This document shows, one piece after another, positions 32,641 to 44,190 of a DNA stretch of 64,000 nucleotides. Under the pieces are notes generated by a model. The model saw nothing but the letters and a program-made list of their open reading frames with translations. It was not told the DNA's origin and did not search any database. Positions within the stretch are counted from its first letter, which is position 1, and every line of letters begins with the position of its first letter. The stretch is from contig JASBNA010000065.1 of NCBI GenBank assembly GCA_038087015.1, positions 1 to 64,000 on the forward strand. Reading direction: 5' to 3'. Made by a program: the position numbers and the translations under genes. Source of the DNA: Cerrena zonata. Taxonomy: Eukaryota; Basidiomycota; Agaricomycetes; Polyporales; Cerrenaceae.

Positions 32641-33369
32641 TTGTCTTGTGCAGCAGCTAGGGCTATGTAAGACATTGCCGGCGTGGTTGAGTGTATTGTG
32701 ACTACTGTGGGTGTGGGCACAAGGTGAAGGAAAAAAATAAAAGAAGCAAATGTGTGGACCCAGGTACGTGTGTATGGAAAGTTGAGGGTGGGCGGAGCCT
32801 GTCCCAGTGGCGATGAGGGGCAGGGGGGGAAGGGGGGGTGTAGGTTTGTTGCATATGCGCTCTGAGAGTAGATTATGTAGGATTATGATATAAGAGATAA
32901 AGGGGAGAATAAGAAAAGGATTATGGAAGTGGTAAGGTATGTGCTTGGTCCGAGTGGCGTAGTGAGGCATTAGGGTGTTGTAATGAGTGAGTGTGGGGAG
33001 TGAGCGGGCACGGGCATGAGTGTAGAGGGTGCGGTAGGACAGAGTGAAAAGGGAGAGATTAATGTGAAAAATAGTGGATATTGTAAGGGGTTGAGAGCAG
33101 CGGTGTGGTCATGGTAGAGTGATGAAGACGAGAAGAAAATAAAGAGGTCGGTACTACCATGGGGCAGAGGCGCGTGGGGGAAGAGAAGAGAGAGAAACGT
33201 TGAAGGAAAATTTGAAGTAGCCTAGAGAAGCGGTGGGGTGGCGAAAAGTCTAGTCTGGTGGAGGGTAGCTTTAGCAGGTGGGTGGTGGAGTGGGCAGCAT
33301 AGGAGATGGTGAGAGGGCGGACAAATGAGGTGGTGTATGGTGAGGGCAGTGTGAGTCGCAAGTGATGTG

Positions 33370-34029
33370 AGCCGGCTATTCCAGTTTCGAGAAAGTGCCT
33401 TGTAGACGTTTCATTGCCTTTATGAACATAAAAAGAGCGTTGCGATTGTCGGCGTTTCTCAAAGTTTTTGTGGCGAGGATGTGTGAGGTGATAAGAGAGC
33501 GTCCTCGGAATCGGGCTCGTAGTCCTGAACGCAGGTGGCTGTACGACTTGCATCGGATTAGGAAGTGATCTACTGTCTCATTGGCATCGTTACAGGCGAG
33601 GCAGACGGGCGAGGGGGTTTTCTGGATACGGTAAAGGTGGCGATTTAGCGGGATGTGACCGGTGCGAAGCTGAAAGATAAGGCTGGATTTGTGCTTCCTG
33701 TTGGTCTTTGAGAGCTTAACGAATTTGGGAGAGGGAAGGGTGTGATCGTAGCCGGAAATGTGTCTGTATCTCGGCGATTTCTTCCACTCCTTCTTGGCAT
33801 TGATTTTCAGCTTCGTTACGATGTTCTATTTGGTCGATGATGCGCTGATTAGCAAAGGTTTGCCAAGGAAGGGTGGGAGCAGATGCGGGGGGCTGGACTC
33901 TCCTCTCGCTGCCTTTTTGCTTCAGTGTCTGCCGCCTCGTTGCCTTCGATGTCGTTGTGTCCTGGTGACCACTGGTAAATGCCTGTCTTTCCTTATGGCG
34001 GTCTTCACCTGAGCATGGATTTGGTCTAG
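33370..34029 (-). pseudogene. LINE ORF2 C-terminus: end of RNase H plus zinc domain
   Basis: LDQIHAQVKTAIRKDR (34028 downward) is the helix before the last RNase H strand, QWSPGHNDIEGNEAADTEA (about 33970) is the RNase H WxPGHxxxxGNExAD motif in a shifted frame, and LRTGHIPLNRHLYR, then CLACNDANETVDHFLIRC (about 33650-33550) are the standard tail of Tad-like elements. At least two frameshifts lie between them. The missing first part of RNase H is at 41053-41365, on the other side of the inserted transposon. Confidence 0.78.
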
Positions 34030-34425
34030 TACACCGCCAACTCGGTCAGACATCAGCGTCACGTCGGCCGCTTTGGTCCTATACAGGTAAGTGATTGTCT
34101 CAAACTCGGATTAGTCATACCTCAAGCAGTGCTTACCTGATGAGCTCCTGTTGATGTCGGTAGGACCTCCTTATGATCCTTTTCATTTTCTGAGTTGTAG
34201 CATACCCGTGATCTTTAAATTATCTACAATCCTTTCTAATCGTTAGCTCAATCCTCATGTCTTAGGTATGTTAATGAAACATATACTGTTTATATGAGTC
34301 CAACCTCGAAGGGTGGTAATCTGAGGAGGGTGTAAAGTCGTAAAGGCTGGTATGTATTATGACCGTAAATACTACAAGTAAAAGTACTTGAATGTATTGA
34401 CATCTGAGGCATTGTCATCGTGATC

Positions 34426-37400
34426 CTAGCTCCCCCCGCCGGGTCCTGGTACGCCTCCTTTTTCTGCTTGTTTCGCCGCCTTATTTCGAGCACGTGTTGC
34501 TGCAGCTCGTTCTGCAATTTCGCGACGTCTGATAGGACCCGAGACTTGAAGTTGAGCGGCGAATTGCTCATGCGCAGCTTCTCGATCTTCGAAGAGTGCA
34601 ACCGGTTTTGTCAGATGACGGGGAAGAGTGGATCGGAGTAGATGTGCGTTATGTAGAGCATGCATGTTTATGAAGAATTGTTGAAGGGGCTTGTGAACGA
34701 TAACCTCGCGTCTTCGAGTCGTCTCCTGGCGTTCCTGATTGGTATATTTTGTGTGTGTACCACATTGCGCGGAATGACAATCATGTTGAGCATTGAATAT
34801 AAATAAAATATTCTGTAATCATAATTTATTCATGAGTGGACGTCGCTACAGAACAAATTAATATAACCGTTACCTTAGGGTCTATGATTGAAATTGTTTC
34901 AGTGACATCGGAACTCAGTGGACGAGTGAGGAAAGGCATATTTAGTCGTACATCATTCTGATCGGACACAATGAACGTCTCGACGAGAACGATAGCACCC
35001 AGTGAATCACGGCTAGCTTCTGGTACAAGTATCCTTGAAATTCGGCCGGCATGGATAGAGCTTCCATCAACATCCTACATCACCATCATTTCCAAGTCAG
35101 CAAGGTGACAGATCGAAGCTGTCATTGAAGAACTGTACCTGAGGATCACAGAAGAAAACCCACGATCCCTCTTTGCAGATATCTTGGGAGCTCGAAATCA
35201 CAGACCTGCAACGCACCCACTTGTTGGCCACACCTGATAGGGACTTGTATTCGGGAAGTTCAATGGGGAGTCCAGCATCTTGAAGGTGAAAGTGCCATTC
35301 TTGTGCCACAGCAGACGCCTTCGGTACTCTTTTAATAGTTCCTACATCAAGCATCAGTCAACATTGACATCTGTGTGATTGTAAACAGCTGCCGTGAGTA
35401 GACACATACCTGGAACCAGAGGCACCTTTTCCACCCATCCAAGACGGCGTTGAAGCTCTCGGTGAGTGAGTATAAAGCTTCGTACCTCTTCTGATGCCTG
35501 TATATACTCTCCATCTACACTCTTCCACCATCCCCCACTCACTTGATGCTTGAATCTTTCAAGGTTCGCAATTGCTTCTGCAATGTCATGACTTGGTGCT
35601 TGGTGATTAGATAAGATACTACATAGTCGGAAGATAGCATTCCAACACTCAAAAATCTCGGTTGAGAACCCAGGAACTGGTCCATTATTACGCACGTCAC
35701 CAGGTGTGTGTGTGAGAATATGTAGTTTCCCCTTGTCCAAAATTCGCCGTGGATCGATTATTGCCCATGCATCAAGTACATTGTCAATCAATGTTTTCAA
35801 GTCGCTCTGACAGGGAGGTGAGTATTGCGCTATATATTTTTGTGACGCACTTACCAGATATTCATCTACATTTTCAATAGAACCATAATATAGAAGAGCC
35901 CCCAGCTCTCCAGCGGTCCGCCACAGACGTAAATGTGTCTCTGAAGCAAGCTCGCCGTGAAGATGGAAGACGCCTACTTGCTGCAGGGCTCGAAAATGCT
36001 TTCCGACAAGCGCGTTTTTATACCGGACCATGTACGTCCCACGTATAGGATACATGTTCAAGCCATCAACCGCAGATGACTCAAGGCGTGTGGCGAAGAG
36101 CTGTTGTTGCTTGTCGTTCCAGTCGGTATGTGTTTTATGCCACACATATTTCTCTCCGCCAAGTAACCATGTGTGGAGACTTTCCACAGGCGTATCACGA
36201 TGGACGTTATGATCTTGATAATGTAAGTGATGATTTGAAAGTCTTTTCAATACCTTCTAGTACTCACCATCATAACCCAGCAGAATATTGTAGTGGTCCC
36301 CTCGGCGAATTTCAGATCGTAAGGCTGAAGTATATGTGAGTTTTCGTTATCTACGATCAGTCTAGAAAGCAGTGCTTACGTGAATTGACAGGCAATGCAT
36401 TAAATCTTTCTGGCGGTTGTTGATACAGCCATGTTCGAAGTTCCTCAGCAATCTCATTCGATATTGCCGCCTTGACAGATGCACGATTCTCGCCTGTCAG
36501 AGTCTTTTCGTTGAGTCGAGGGTCCCGTGTTTCTGAGTTGGTTAGTCGCACAGCGTTCATCTCTTTTTTTCGCTGAATAATCTTTGCAATCCACCACTGG
36601 GCAATTGTGTCCTTTGTGCCTGTCGCAGTTTGTGAGGCTTTAACCGCGCTCTCTGTGCCTGTGAACGCGAGTTCATATTGGTGTTTAATTTCTTCAACTG
36701 TCTCTTCTACCGTTCGGGGTACTCCAGGCTTTTGGTACTATGTGAGTATTCTCTTCGCAACAATGGTAACATAAGATCACTTACTGCATACAATGATTTA
36801 TAGCCCTCTGTTGTCTCCGTCTGTAAAGCAGTTCCCCCTGCCTTGCATGTCCGGCATTTCAAATCGCCCTGAAGTCCAATCTGTGAAGTAAGTTCCGCCT
36901 GTTGTGGATTATCTCCTGCATCAACACGCGAGATTGCATGAAAAAGAATCTCTTCTTTCAGCAGACAATCATAAGCATTATGCCATTGTTCCATCCCAGT
37001 CTCCTTCTCCAAGACATCCAACTGTTCGAGTGCAGAGGCATGCGGAGACGTTGAGCAAAATCGAACGAAATACTCTTGCTGGAGTTTTTCGCGTGGCAAG
37101 CAAAGGTTCGCGAGGTAAACATTTGTATGCGCATTGTACTGCTTTGACTGATTTCCTGAAACGTCATCAGCCCACGTTAAAATATTCATCGTAAATGTTG
37201 CGCGTCCATTGGCTTTCTTGCGAATGGGATGTACGCCGTCATATAACCATTTCGTTTGTTCTATAGAAGTAAGTATTGATTTTACTCTGTGATATATGAA
37301 TTAAGTCATACCAGAGAATTGGAATTTGTGGCCTTCCCGATGAAGCTCAGGGAACGACTTTTTCAAGTCCTCTGTTCGGATTCGTGTCACGTTCACTTCA

Positions 37401-38883
37401 TCAAGGGAAGCCCTGCCAGTCTGCAATAAGCGTAGGTAAGCATTCATTACGAAGGGCTATGAAATAGACTACTTACAACATTGTCAATGGTGACACTCAG
37501 GATATCGACACACATTGTTTTTCTATCCCCTTCAACAACGCTAATCCACTTGATAGGTACCACAAAACGACCATCGCGAAGCTGGGCTATCTCTTTGATA
37601 TAGAAGTGCCGATATGGTGTCTTCTCAAAATCCGCCCACATTGGTTGTAAGCTATCAATATCTGCATCGTTCAGCCGTTCAGCCTGATAGAACTCAGACA
37701 ATGTGTCTGATATTTCTACATAGGGTTGTATATATGGCCGAACAAGGGGATTGGCCCAATCCTGCCAATAGATAAAGTTAGTGTCATTCTCGCACTCATC
37801 AGTTTAAAAATCACTTACTAAGCGAAATATGTGTGCAGGTCCGTTGGCGTAAAACTTGTTTCCCAATGACGATGTATGCTGCATGCTCTGAAGTCCAACT
37901 TCCTTCGTAAGCCGATCTTGTAACTTTCGTAATGCATTGAATGAGGGAACATCGGGTGTTCCACACTCTCGCATGACCCACATGATGAGTTTCAGATGGT
38001 CGTCGGATAGTCGAAGTCTTGGTAAACTGTCGAGAAGGTCAAGCATGAACATCTACCAGGTTGGATTGAGTAAGTTCTTAGTTTGTTGATTGTTTGATCT
38101 GGACTCACCGTCTTTGAGGTATATGGTGCCCATCGTGATGGCATGTTACTGTTACTGGCAGGAAGACACTCGTCATCATCATCGTCGCCGTCTTCAAACT
38201 CTAAGCAGATGTCAGTACCGCCTTCGTTCTATGTAAGTTTTGATTTACTCACCCAATCCTGCCTCGAGAGATGAAATAATGTTAGGGATACTCATATCAT
38301 CTTCCCTACACTCGTAATAATTCTCTAGATCTGCTGCCGTCTCTATTCTTCCTTCTAGAATGGATCGTTGATAGTGATCCAATGAGTGGAGTTGGTGAAG
38401 AATGTGAGTTCGTTCTTCTTGGGCTTCATTTGATTCGAAACCAGCTGAAAACGTCACTGGCTCCCAGTTCTCATCGCAAACCTGACCGTCCTCATCTATA
38501 TTCATCCGGGAAAGGGGGTCCTCAACATCATCATTCAAGATAATATTATGTGGTTGACTGGGAACAGACGGAAATGAAGGTTGTTGTAGATTTGCTGCAG
38601 ATGACTGAGATACAGGCTGTACAGGTGCAGGTGCGAGTCGGGCACGCTTGTTTTGATATGCTATAAATGCATCTTTATGCTTTGTGGTGTTCAGATGCCT
38701 GTCAATCCCTTTGCGGGAAACGTCCTGCGGATCGTGGCACTGTTCAGTGCATGCTCTACACCGAGCATGGGATTTGTCTCCGGGAATCTCATCAAAGTCT
38801 ATATGGTGATTATCAAACTCATATCTTGACTTAGTATAATTCTGACGTTTCTTACCTTCAGCCAGCAGCCGTTTGGGAGGCAT
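34426..38883 (-). CDS. Large putative transposase of the two-gene transposon (13 exons, about 1,262 aa)
   Basis: ATG 38883, TAG 34428-34426. Exons: 38883-38253, 38200-38109, 38052-37819, 37761-37477, 37420-37312, 37260-36785, 36737-36380, 36324-36268, 36213-35855, 35806-35410, 35341-35139, 35074-34874, 34812-34426. All phases fit and there is no stop. A further 57 nt in exon 1 (38853-38797) has donor, branch-like TACTAAG and AG and may also be spliced, keeping frame. N-terminus: BED-like finger (RCRACTEQC, then HLNTTKHKD). Middle: RLRLSDDHLKLIMWVMRECG, LTWADDVSGN, YFVRFCSTSPHASALEQL, CRTC. Then HRDTPVESLHTWLLGG, GGWWKS. C-terminus: FNAQHDC, MHALHNAHLLR, basic coiled tail. I recognise the layout from abundant agaricomycete proteins without a named domain; catalytic acidic residues are not assigned. 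Confidence 0.75.
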
Positions 38884-39063
38884 TATTGTTATTTTTTACC
38901 ATTCGATCTATCAAATCAAGCACTGCAGCATGGACGTCGGCGCGCCAACCCAAAGAAAGCGTGGTAATAATATTTCAACCCTTTATCCTGCAGGCTGCCA
39001 CGTCCCCAGTTGTTCTCTTCATTCGTTCTCTTTCTTATATTCTCTCTGATTCTGATATTTGTT
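38884..39063. promoter_or_regulatory. Bidirectional promoter region of the transposon genes
   Basis: 180 bp between two start codons facing away from each other must hold both promoters. An AT-rich core (GGTAATAATATTTCAAC near 38961) lies mid-way, and the plus-gene side is pyrimidine-rich up to its ATG, a usual basidiomycete transcription-start feature. No palindromic operator seen. Confidence 0.5.
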
Positions 39064-40475
39064 ATGGCTTTGTCTCTTGGAGAGTTTCTCCGGAGTGCAG
39101 GAGGCTCTGATTCTTCACAACCCTCGATTTCCACAACCTCATCTCGTGATGGTTCTCCTCAATTACCGGGCACGGCGGGTCCTTCAAGCTCCTCGCCTTC
39201 TCCAGGACAGCCGGAGACAAACCCAATCTCCCGCAGAAGGCAACGCGAAACAGATGACACCGATGACCTCCTCATGGTAGCTCCCCGCTTTGCAAAACGT
39301 CTCCACCTTACTCAGAAGGGCGAAAAACAGCTGGAGTTCTTTTGTAAAGTAATGGTTTTCTATTTTAAACTGTCTTATTTTGAACCTAACTTTTCCGAAG
39401 CTCTCTCCTGAGCAGCGGCAGGCATATGCGTTTGCACATGCTCTGCATCTCGAGGAGAAAATCAGCAAGATCCAACCAGTTGATGCGTTGTATACTCCGG
39501 AACCGAAATTACTTGTAAGTTCTATGTCTACTTCATCCGTGCTATTTCTAACAATATTATAAAGCACAAGATCGTCATTTATGCTCACCAGATCCTTCTC
39601 TGCCCTGCAATCTCAGGTTATCGTGCCGAGGCAACGAGGATGTTAATAGTAAGCTTCATTATAAAATTACCTCAGTGATTACAATTTGACTCTACCTTCT
39701 ATCAGGCGGTCATAGAAAGACATCCTGGTTGGGGATATACCAGCGAAATCAAGGAGGACAATCAAAAAGCGAAAATTGTCCTCACCGTGGTTCAGAACAC
39801 CCTCACACATGCTTGTTCCTCTATCAAAGGAGTCGTATGTACCATTCACTTTATATTATATTGGCTTACTGATATTGAAACATTTGTTACATTCAGCTGG
39901 GCAGGTCATTTGGCGATCCCGACCCAAATGAGCCGGAAAATGATCGACTGAGAGTTGGCTGCGCCGACATTGTTCAGCTCACGAGGGATTCTATCCGTAC
40001 ACTTGACACCAACCGTCTTGTCGTCAATAAGACTCGTGCTAACCTCGCGATGTGTACTCGTTTTGCCTTTTTGGTACGTCACGCACCTCGGAAGATTATG
40101 AGGCACTCTCTTACCATTACAATCCCATCTGTTATACAGCGACAAGAGTATCGCAAACCTGAAAACGAAAAAGATTTCTGGAAAGGAGTTGATAATGAGC
40201 TTGCTGCTCTTCGTAATAAATACAAGGCCGATCCCGAATCTCTCAACAAGTAAGTCAATATTTCTTGTTCGGTTTCAACATCAACTAATGTATCATTCTT
40301 TAGGTATTTCACAGATGTGTTGACAAAGGACGTGAAGATCTATGGCGATTCTCCCGACAGCGGGGAAGTCGTGGCAACAGAGAAGCATGATCAACAGCGT
40401 GAAGTCGAGGCGTTTGCGGAGAGAACTGAGAGTCAACTGACAAACCTCGGAAACGAGGATGGTGAAGATGACTGA
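39064..40475 (+). CDS. Second transposon protein, unknown function (7 exons, about 356 aa)
   Basis: Exons 39064-39348, 39401-39514, 39565-39648, 39706-39834, 39897-40073, 40140-40249, 40304-40475 join in phase with consensus borders and 50-66 nt introns and end in TGA. Residues 1-80 are Ser/Pro-rich with basic RRRQRE. The rest is predicted helical (QRQAYAFAHALHLEEKISKI, LRVGCADIVQLTRDSIRTL) with an acidic C-terminus. I recognise no domain. It lies inside the transposon, divergent from the large gene, and is undamaged, so it is probably needed for or helps mobility (partner protein, regulator or DNA-binding accessory); that role is inference. An ATG at 39010 in the same frame would add a hydrophobic N-terminus but lies too close to the other gene's upstream region to prefer. 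Confidence 0.72.
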
Positions 40476-41052
40476 CACACTGGTGTACTTCTACCTCCCC
40501 ACTCCAAGTCCCTCCTTTGTTTACTTACTCTCCCATTTAATTACTCGTACTTGTTAATGACACAGTAGCTATATTTGCAATTTCCGAATAATCATTACTA
40601 CCAGCCATTGTGCTACAAACGACATCTCCAAGTTGTGATTGAATGCTCAAATCAGGGAAATCGTTAACATGAACAGCATCTCTGCAAGATACTTATGAGA
40701 GGTGCATGCATGCGAGTATTGTGATCTCAACATTCAGGGTAGCAAAACATCATTCACCAATATTAATGAGAGCTCCGTCACTTGTCATAAATTGCCTCAA
40801 TGTATGATCCACGCTACATGTCTATGGCTACTGACATATATATCTACATCAATTTGCCTTCGCGTAGCTGTAGGGGAGGTCAGAGTGAGAGGAGCGAATC
40901 GGGTCAGCGGTATCTCAGAGATGCTGACCCCCAACCTATTGGCGCTTTCGAAGCTGGGAGACCTCCGCCGGAGCTATTTCTGAGGTCCGCGCGCTTCAAA
41001 ACGGTACTCTATCAAAGAGCCTTTAAACAGCTCTGTCCGGATTGGCGGTGTA

Positions 41053-41365
41053 GGTACTGTCCCGGGTGTGACTTCGTGTTGCGTAGCGCTCTGAGTGCTG
41101 CTTGGTTATCGAGAAAGAGGGAGATACGGTTGAGTTTGGGGATGCTCTTTGCCAAGTGAAGCCCGAGTGCAATTCCTACTACTTCCGCTTCATAGACTGT
41201 GTGCTCGTTGTCTGGCCCTAGGTGGTAACGAAGGGTTTTGAAGACTTCGTAGCCCTTGCCTAAACAAAGTTTGCGCCTTTCTACAACTGCCGTTGCGCCT
41301 ACTCCTCCGTCTACCAGGGAGCCGTCTGAGAAAAAACGGTATTCATCTCTGCACCGGTTTGCCAT
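41053..41365 (-). pseudogene. LINE RNase H domain, first part
   Basis: EYRFFSDGSLVDGGVGATAV (first catalytic Asp), TVYEAEVVGIALGLHLA (catalytic Glu) and LFLDNQAALRALRN (second Asp) are in order, followed by SHPGQYL, where the 7 kb transposon begins. With the part at 33370-34029 this makes one RNase H domain. Key residues are kept. Confidence 0.78.
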
Positions 41366-41438
41366 TTCCGTGGCTTTCTCCTTGCTGCGAGGTTTTGAAT
41401 GGGGGTTTCCAGACTGGTGTGAGGTTGCTTCTAGTTAC

Positions 41439-43205
41439 TTATATTTTTTCTATGTTTCTGGGAATGTCGTATACGTGGAAAATGTGGTGGAGGGGTGATG
41501 GGTGCCGTCTAACTATGCCGCGTGCTGCTCTTTGGATGTGTGGATAGAGGGGGTGGGAATGGGGTCTCGTCGCAAGTCGGACTGCCGAGGTGGCGATTAC
41601 TTTCTCTACTAGTATGTGGAATGGGAAGAGGTTATCATGTGCGTTCATAACATCTGTAGCCGTGGTTCTCATTGCTCCAACGATTTGTGATGTTACCTGG
41701 CGTTGGACCCTTGCTAGTTTCTTGACTATCGCTGGGAAGCGGATCTTGTAGTTGTGATCTTTTGTGCGTGAAACTATTGGGTGACAAAGGAAATCAGCTG
41801 CATATAACATACGCGGGATAGCAACTGAGAGGTAGAGTCGGCGAGCGCATATAGGGGGCATGCCAGTGGTCATATTTGAGAGACGTCGGAATTGATTTGC
41901 CCAATGTAAACCCTTGGCGAGAGCGAATTTTCCGTGTTCATGGAAGCGTAGCTCGTGGTCGATTTTGAGTCCGAGGAATTTGTTCTTGGGTTTTGGGGTA
42001 ATCTGGGCACCGCCTACCGTTGCGACTGGTCTGGGGAGTGGTCTGCTGCGCTTGATGCCGTCGGCATTTCCCTTTTCCGAGTGAAGTCTTGGATAGCTGA
42101 TTTGGAGACTTCGAAGATGCTGTTCCGCTTTCTTGCCTCTTGAAGGATCCCACCTGGTCTTGTCATGACGTCGTTGAGGTGTTGGTGACATTTTTCGAAA
42201 GTGTCTCCTACTAGGATACTCGTGTCATATACAAACAGAGTTGCGAACTCTTTTTTAGCTGGGATTAAAGTGCTGGGAATGAAAGCGTTTGAGAAACTAT
42301 GGAGGACGATGGAGGATGGGCATCCTTGGTCTAATCCACTGGTGATGGTGAGAGGTTCTGACTCGAAGTCGTCGAAACGCAGAGTGGTGGTACGACCGGT
42401 TAGTTTCCGTCTGATCCAGTCGGTGAGGGTCTTTGGGATTCCTTTCATTCTCATGTCGTGAATGAGGATTTCCGGTACCACGCTTGGGAAGGCTGACTTG
42501 ATGTCAAGGTATAGTACGGATACTAGTTTTCCTCGTCGCCATACGTCCTTGATACTAGTTATTAAGAGATGGAGGGCGTCAGTGGTTGATCGTCCCGGTC
42601 TGCCTCCTTACTGCTCCGTAGGTAGAAGGCCAAAACGTTCTGTCACGTCGACTGACGTGATTTCTGTGGCGCATGCCGCGCATGCTTTACCTAAGCCCTC
42701 ATGTAGAGATATGGATCTGTACGATTTTGCCGGGCGGTAGTCATCGCGGTTTGGTTTCCGTAGGACTATGGTTAGGAAATGTTTCCAATCTTCTGGGTAC
42801 CATTTCAGGTACTAGAATGTCGGCGACTTCTTGGTAAAGCCAATTAATGATTCCCGCAGGACCAGGTGCCTTTCTAGGTTTCATGCTGTCGATAACTTTG
42901 CGTATGAGCTCGTCTGTGATGGTTGGCATTCGAAGACTGGGTCAGGGTAGTCGTTAGGTAAGTCTGGCATGTTGACAGGTAGGGGAATAAAGAAGGCGCG
43001 TTGGAAGAGTTCGTTCTTGGCTGCATTGTCGGCGATGTTGGCGATGCTCCCTGGTGCATCTTCTTTCATCGTTGGGATCCTCGTCGAGTTTGGATCGCTG
43101 TTAGCTTTGTTTATGTAGAGGTTGTTAGCTTTCCAAACATTTCTTTCGCACGACCATTCTGTCATGTCATCCAACCAATCATACCAGCGCTGATCTTTCG
43201 ACTCC
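41439..43205 (-). pseudogene. LINE reverse transcriptase domain
   Basis: From the right: QRWYDWLDDMTEWSCER (before the RT), VIDSMKPRKAPGPAGI (42880), VPEILIHDMRMKGIPKTLTD and TSGLDQGCPSS (about 42430-42330, the conserved QGCPLSP-type block), FVYDTSILVGD at about 42230 where the active-site Y/F-x-DD should be, then the thumb region KNKFLGLKIDHELRFHEH and the connection to RNase H. The Asp pair is replaced by Tyr-Asp-Thr, so the enzyme is inactive. Frameshifts near 42740, 42480 and 42190 break it further. Confidence 0.72.
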
Positions 43206-43212
43206 TTAATCG

Positions 43213-44183
43213 TGGGGGTGGGCGAAGCCCGCCTCCAGTGCGTCGTGCTTAATAAGCACACAGCCACCATATTTCTGTTATCTTTCAATGCGGAAGGTGG
43301 CAATTCGAAGAAAATGGGAATTGTGTGGAAACAAGGTAATTAAACACAGTGGGTGCTAGGCCGGGATTGTAGTGTGGGTAGTCTATGTAGACATAAACCA
43401 ATGAATATGTCCAAATAGTCATTAGATGATCATAAATCTTCCATCTTGCTTCCTCCTCGGCCTCCCAACATTCATTGGAGGTATTATTTTGTGCTCCCTG
43501 CATAACCCATTGCAGCGATCGCTGCTTTGAATAAGTATATATTCATTTGGAGCTCTGAGACTCTGAATAGGAGCCTGCTCATGACATCTGTGAGTATTGT
43601 TCTCGTTGTATGCGCAGTTTGACTTCTTAGAATCAGTAAACTGACATTCTGTCACTGCTTTATGCTCTTCTATCCATTCCTCTGGCATCTCCGGTGTGTA
43701 ATGTATCCCAAACTGATCGTCAAATAATGAAGCTCTATGAGAAGTTGAATAACATTCAGATATGTACTCATTGAATCCCCCTGTCACATGCCTATAACGG
43801 GCTCATTACACATTTGTGACACCATTTGTCACTCATCTCAAGGCTATACTTGCGGTGCACCTTACTCTCTTCAGACACATTATTACGATAAACTAGAGGA
43901 ACAATAATCATCTATACTCACCATCTAAATTTCTATGGAAGGATTTCTTTTTGTTCTCACTTATAAGCCTACTTACAGGTGCTATCACAGTCATAAGGTT
44001 GAATTTTATTAAATCCTTCCATAGGAAGTTGCACTACACACAAATAAACAACGCTCTCTGCCAAAGTTTTCCCATTATTCCTAGAAAGTATGAGTTTCGT
44101 GCACCGCCGACTTTCTTTTGGAAACAAGTGGGAACGAACAAAGCCAAACACGACGCGCCGGAGGTGGGCTTCGCCCACCCCCA
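43213..44183. mobile_element. 971 bp MITE inserted in the LINE, with 7 bp target duplication
   Basis: Inverted ends TGGGGGTGGGCGAAGCCC extend about 37 bp. Perfect direct duplication TTAATCG lies at 43206-43212 and 44184-44190. Removing the element and one copy joins LTEAI to KESKDQRW in one LINE frame. Inside, 43933-44028 is a second hairpin (arms TATGGAAGGATTT / AAATCCTTCCATA). Small ORFs but no transposase. A 7-8 bp duplication suggests an hAT- or Mutator-like driver, unlike the TA-flanked elements around it. Confidence 0.85.
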
Positions 44184-44190
44184 TTAATCG

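Larger units (their letters stand above)
34032..41050. mobile_element. Complete-looking 7.0 kb two-gene DNA transposon (CACCGCC ends)
   Basis: The ends are imperfect inverted repeats: left CACCGCCAACTCGGTCAGA, right (inverse) CACCGCCAATCCGGACAGA, 16 of 19 matching. TA flanks both sides; a TAG duplication is an equally good reading. Deleting the element and one TA joins the LINE codons for GQYL to those for LDQIHAQVK in one open frame, so both borders are set by independent evidence. Inside are two intact divergent genes (34426-38883 minus, 39064-40475 plus) separated by 180 bp. CAC-beginning ends and a 2-3 bp target duplication resemble the CACTA superfamily; the large protein is of a type common in agaricomycetes for which I know no transposon name. 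Confidence 0.82.

Noticed and set aside
32638..33553. Minus-strand proline/histidine-rich ORFs
   Set aside because: They lie in the LINE 3' non-coding region and in alternate frames of the ORF2 tail; composition is due to pyrimidine-rich DNA.
34032..41050. Assigning the 7 kb element to KDZ or Plavaka
   Set aside because: The large protein lacks the Plavaka blocks seen at 55-59 kb (GDGIVRR, YSADYPEK) and lacks the KDZ cysteine clusters; similarity is to a different agaricomycete protein type.
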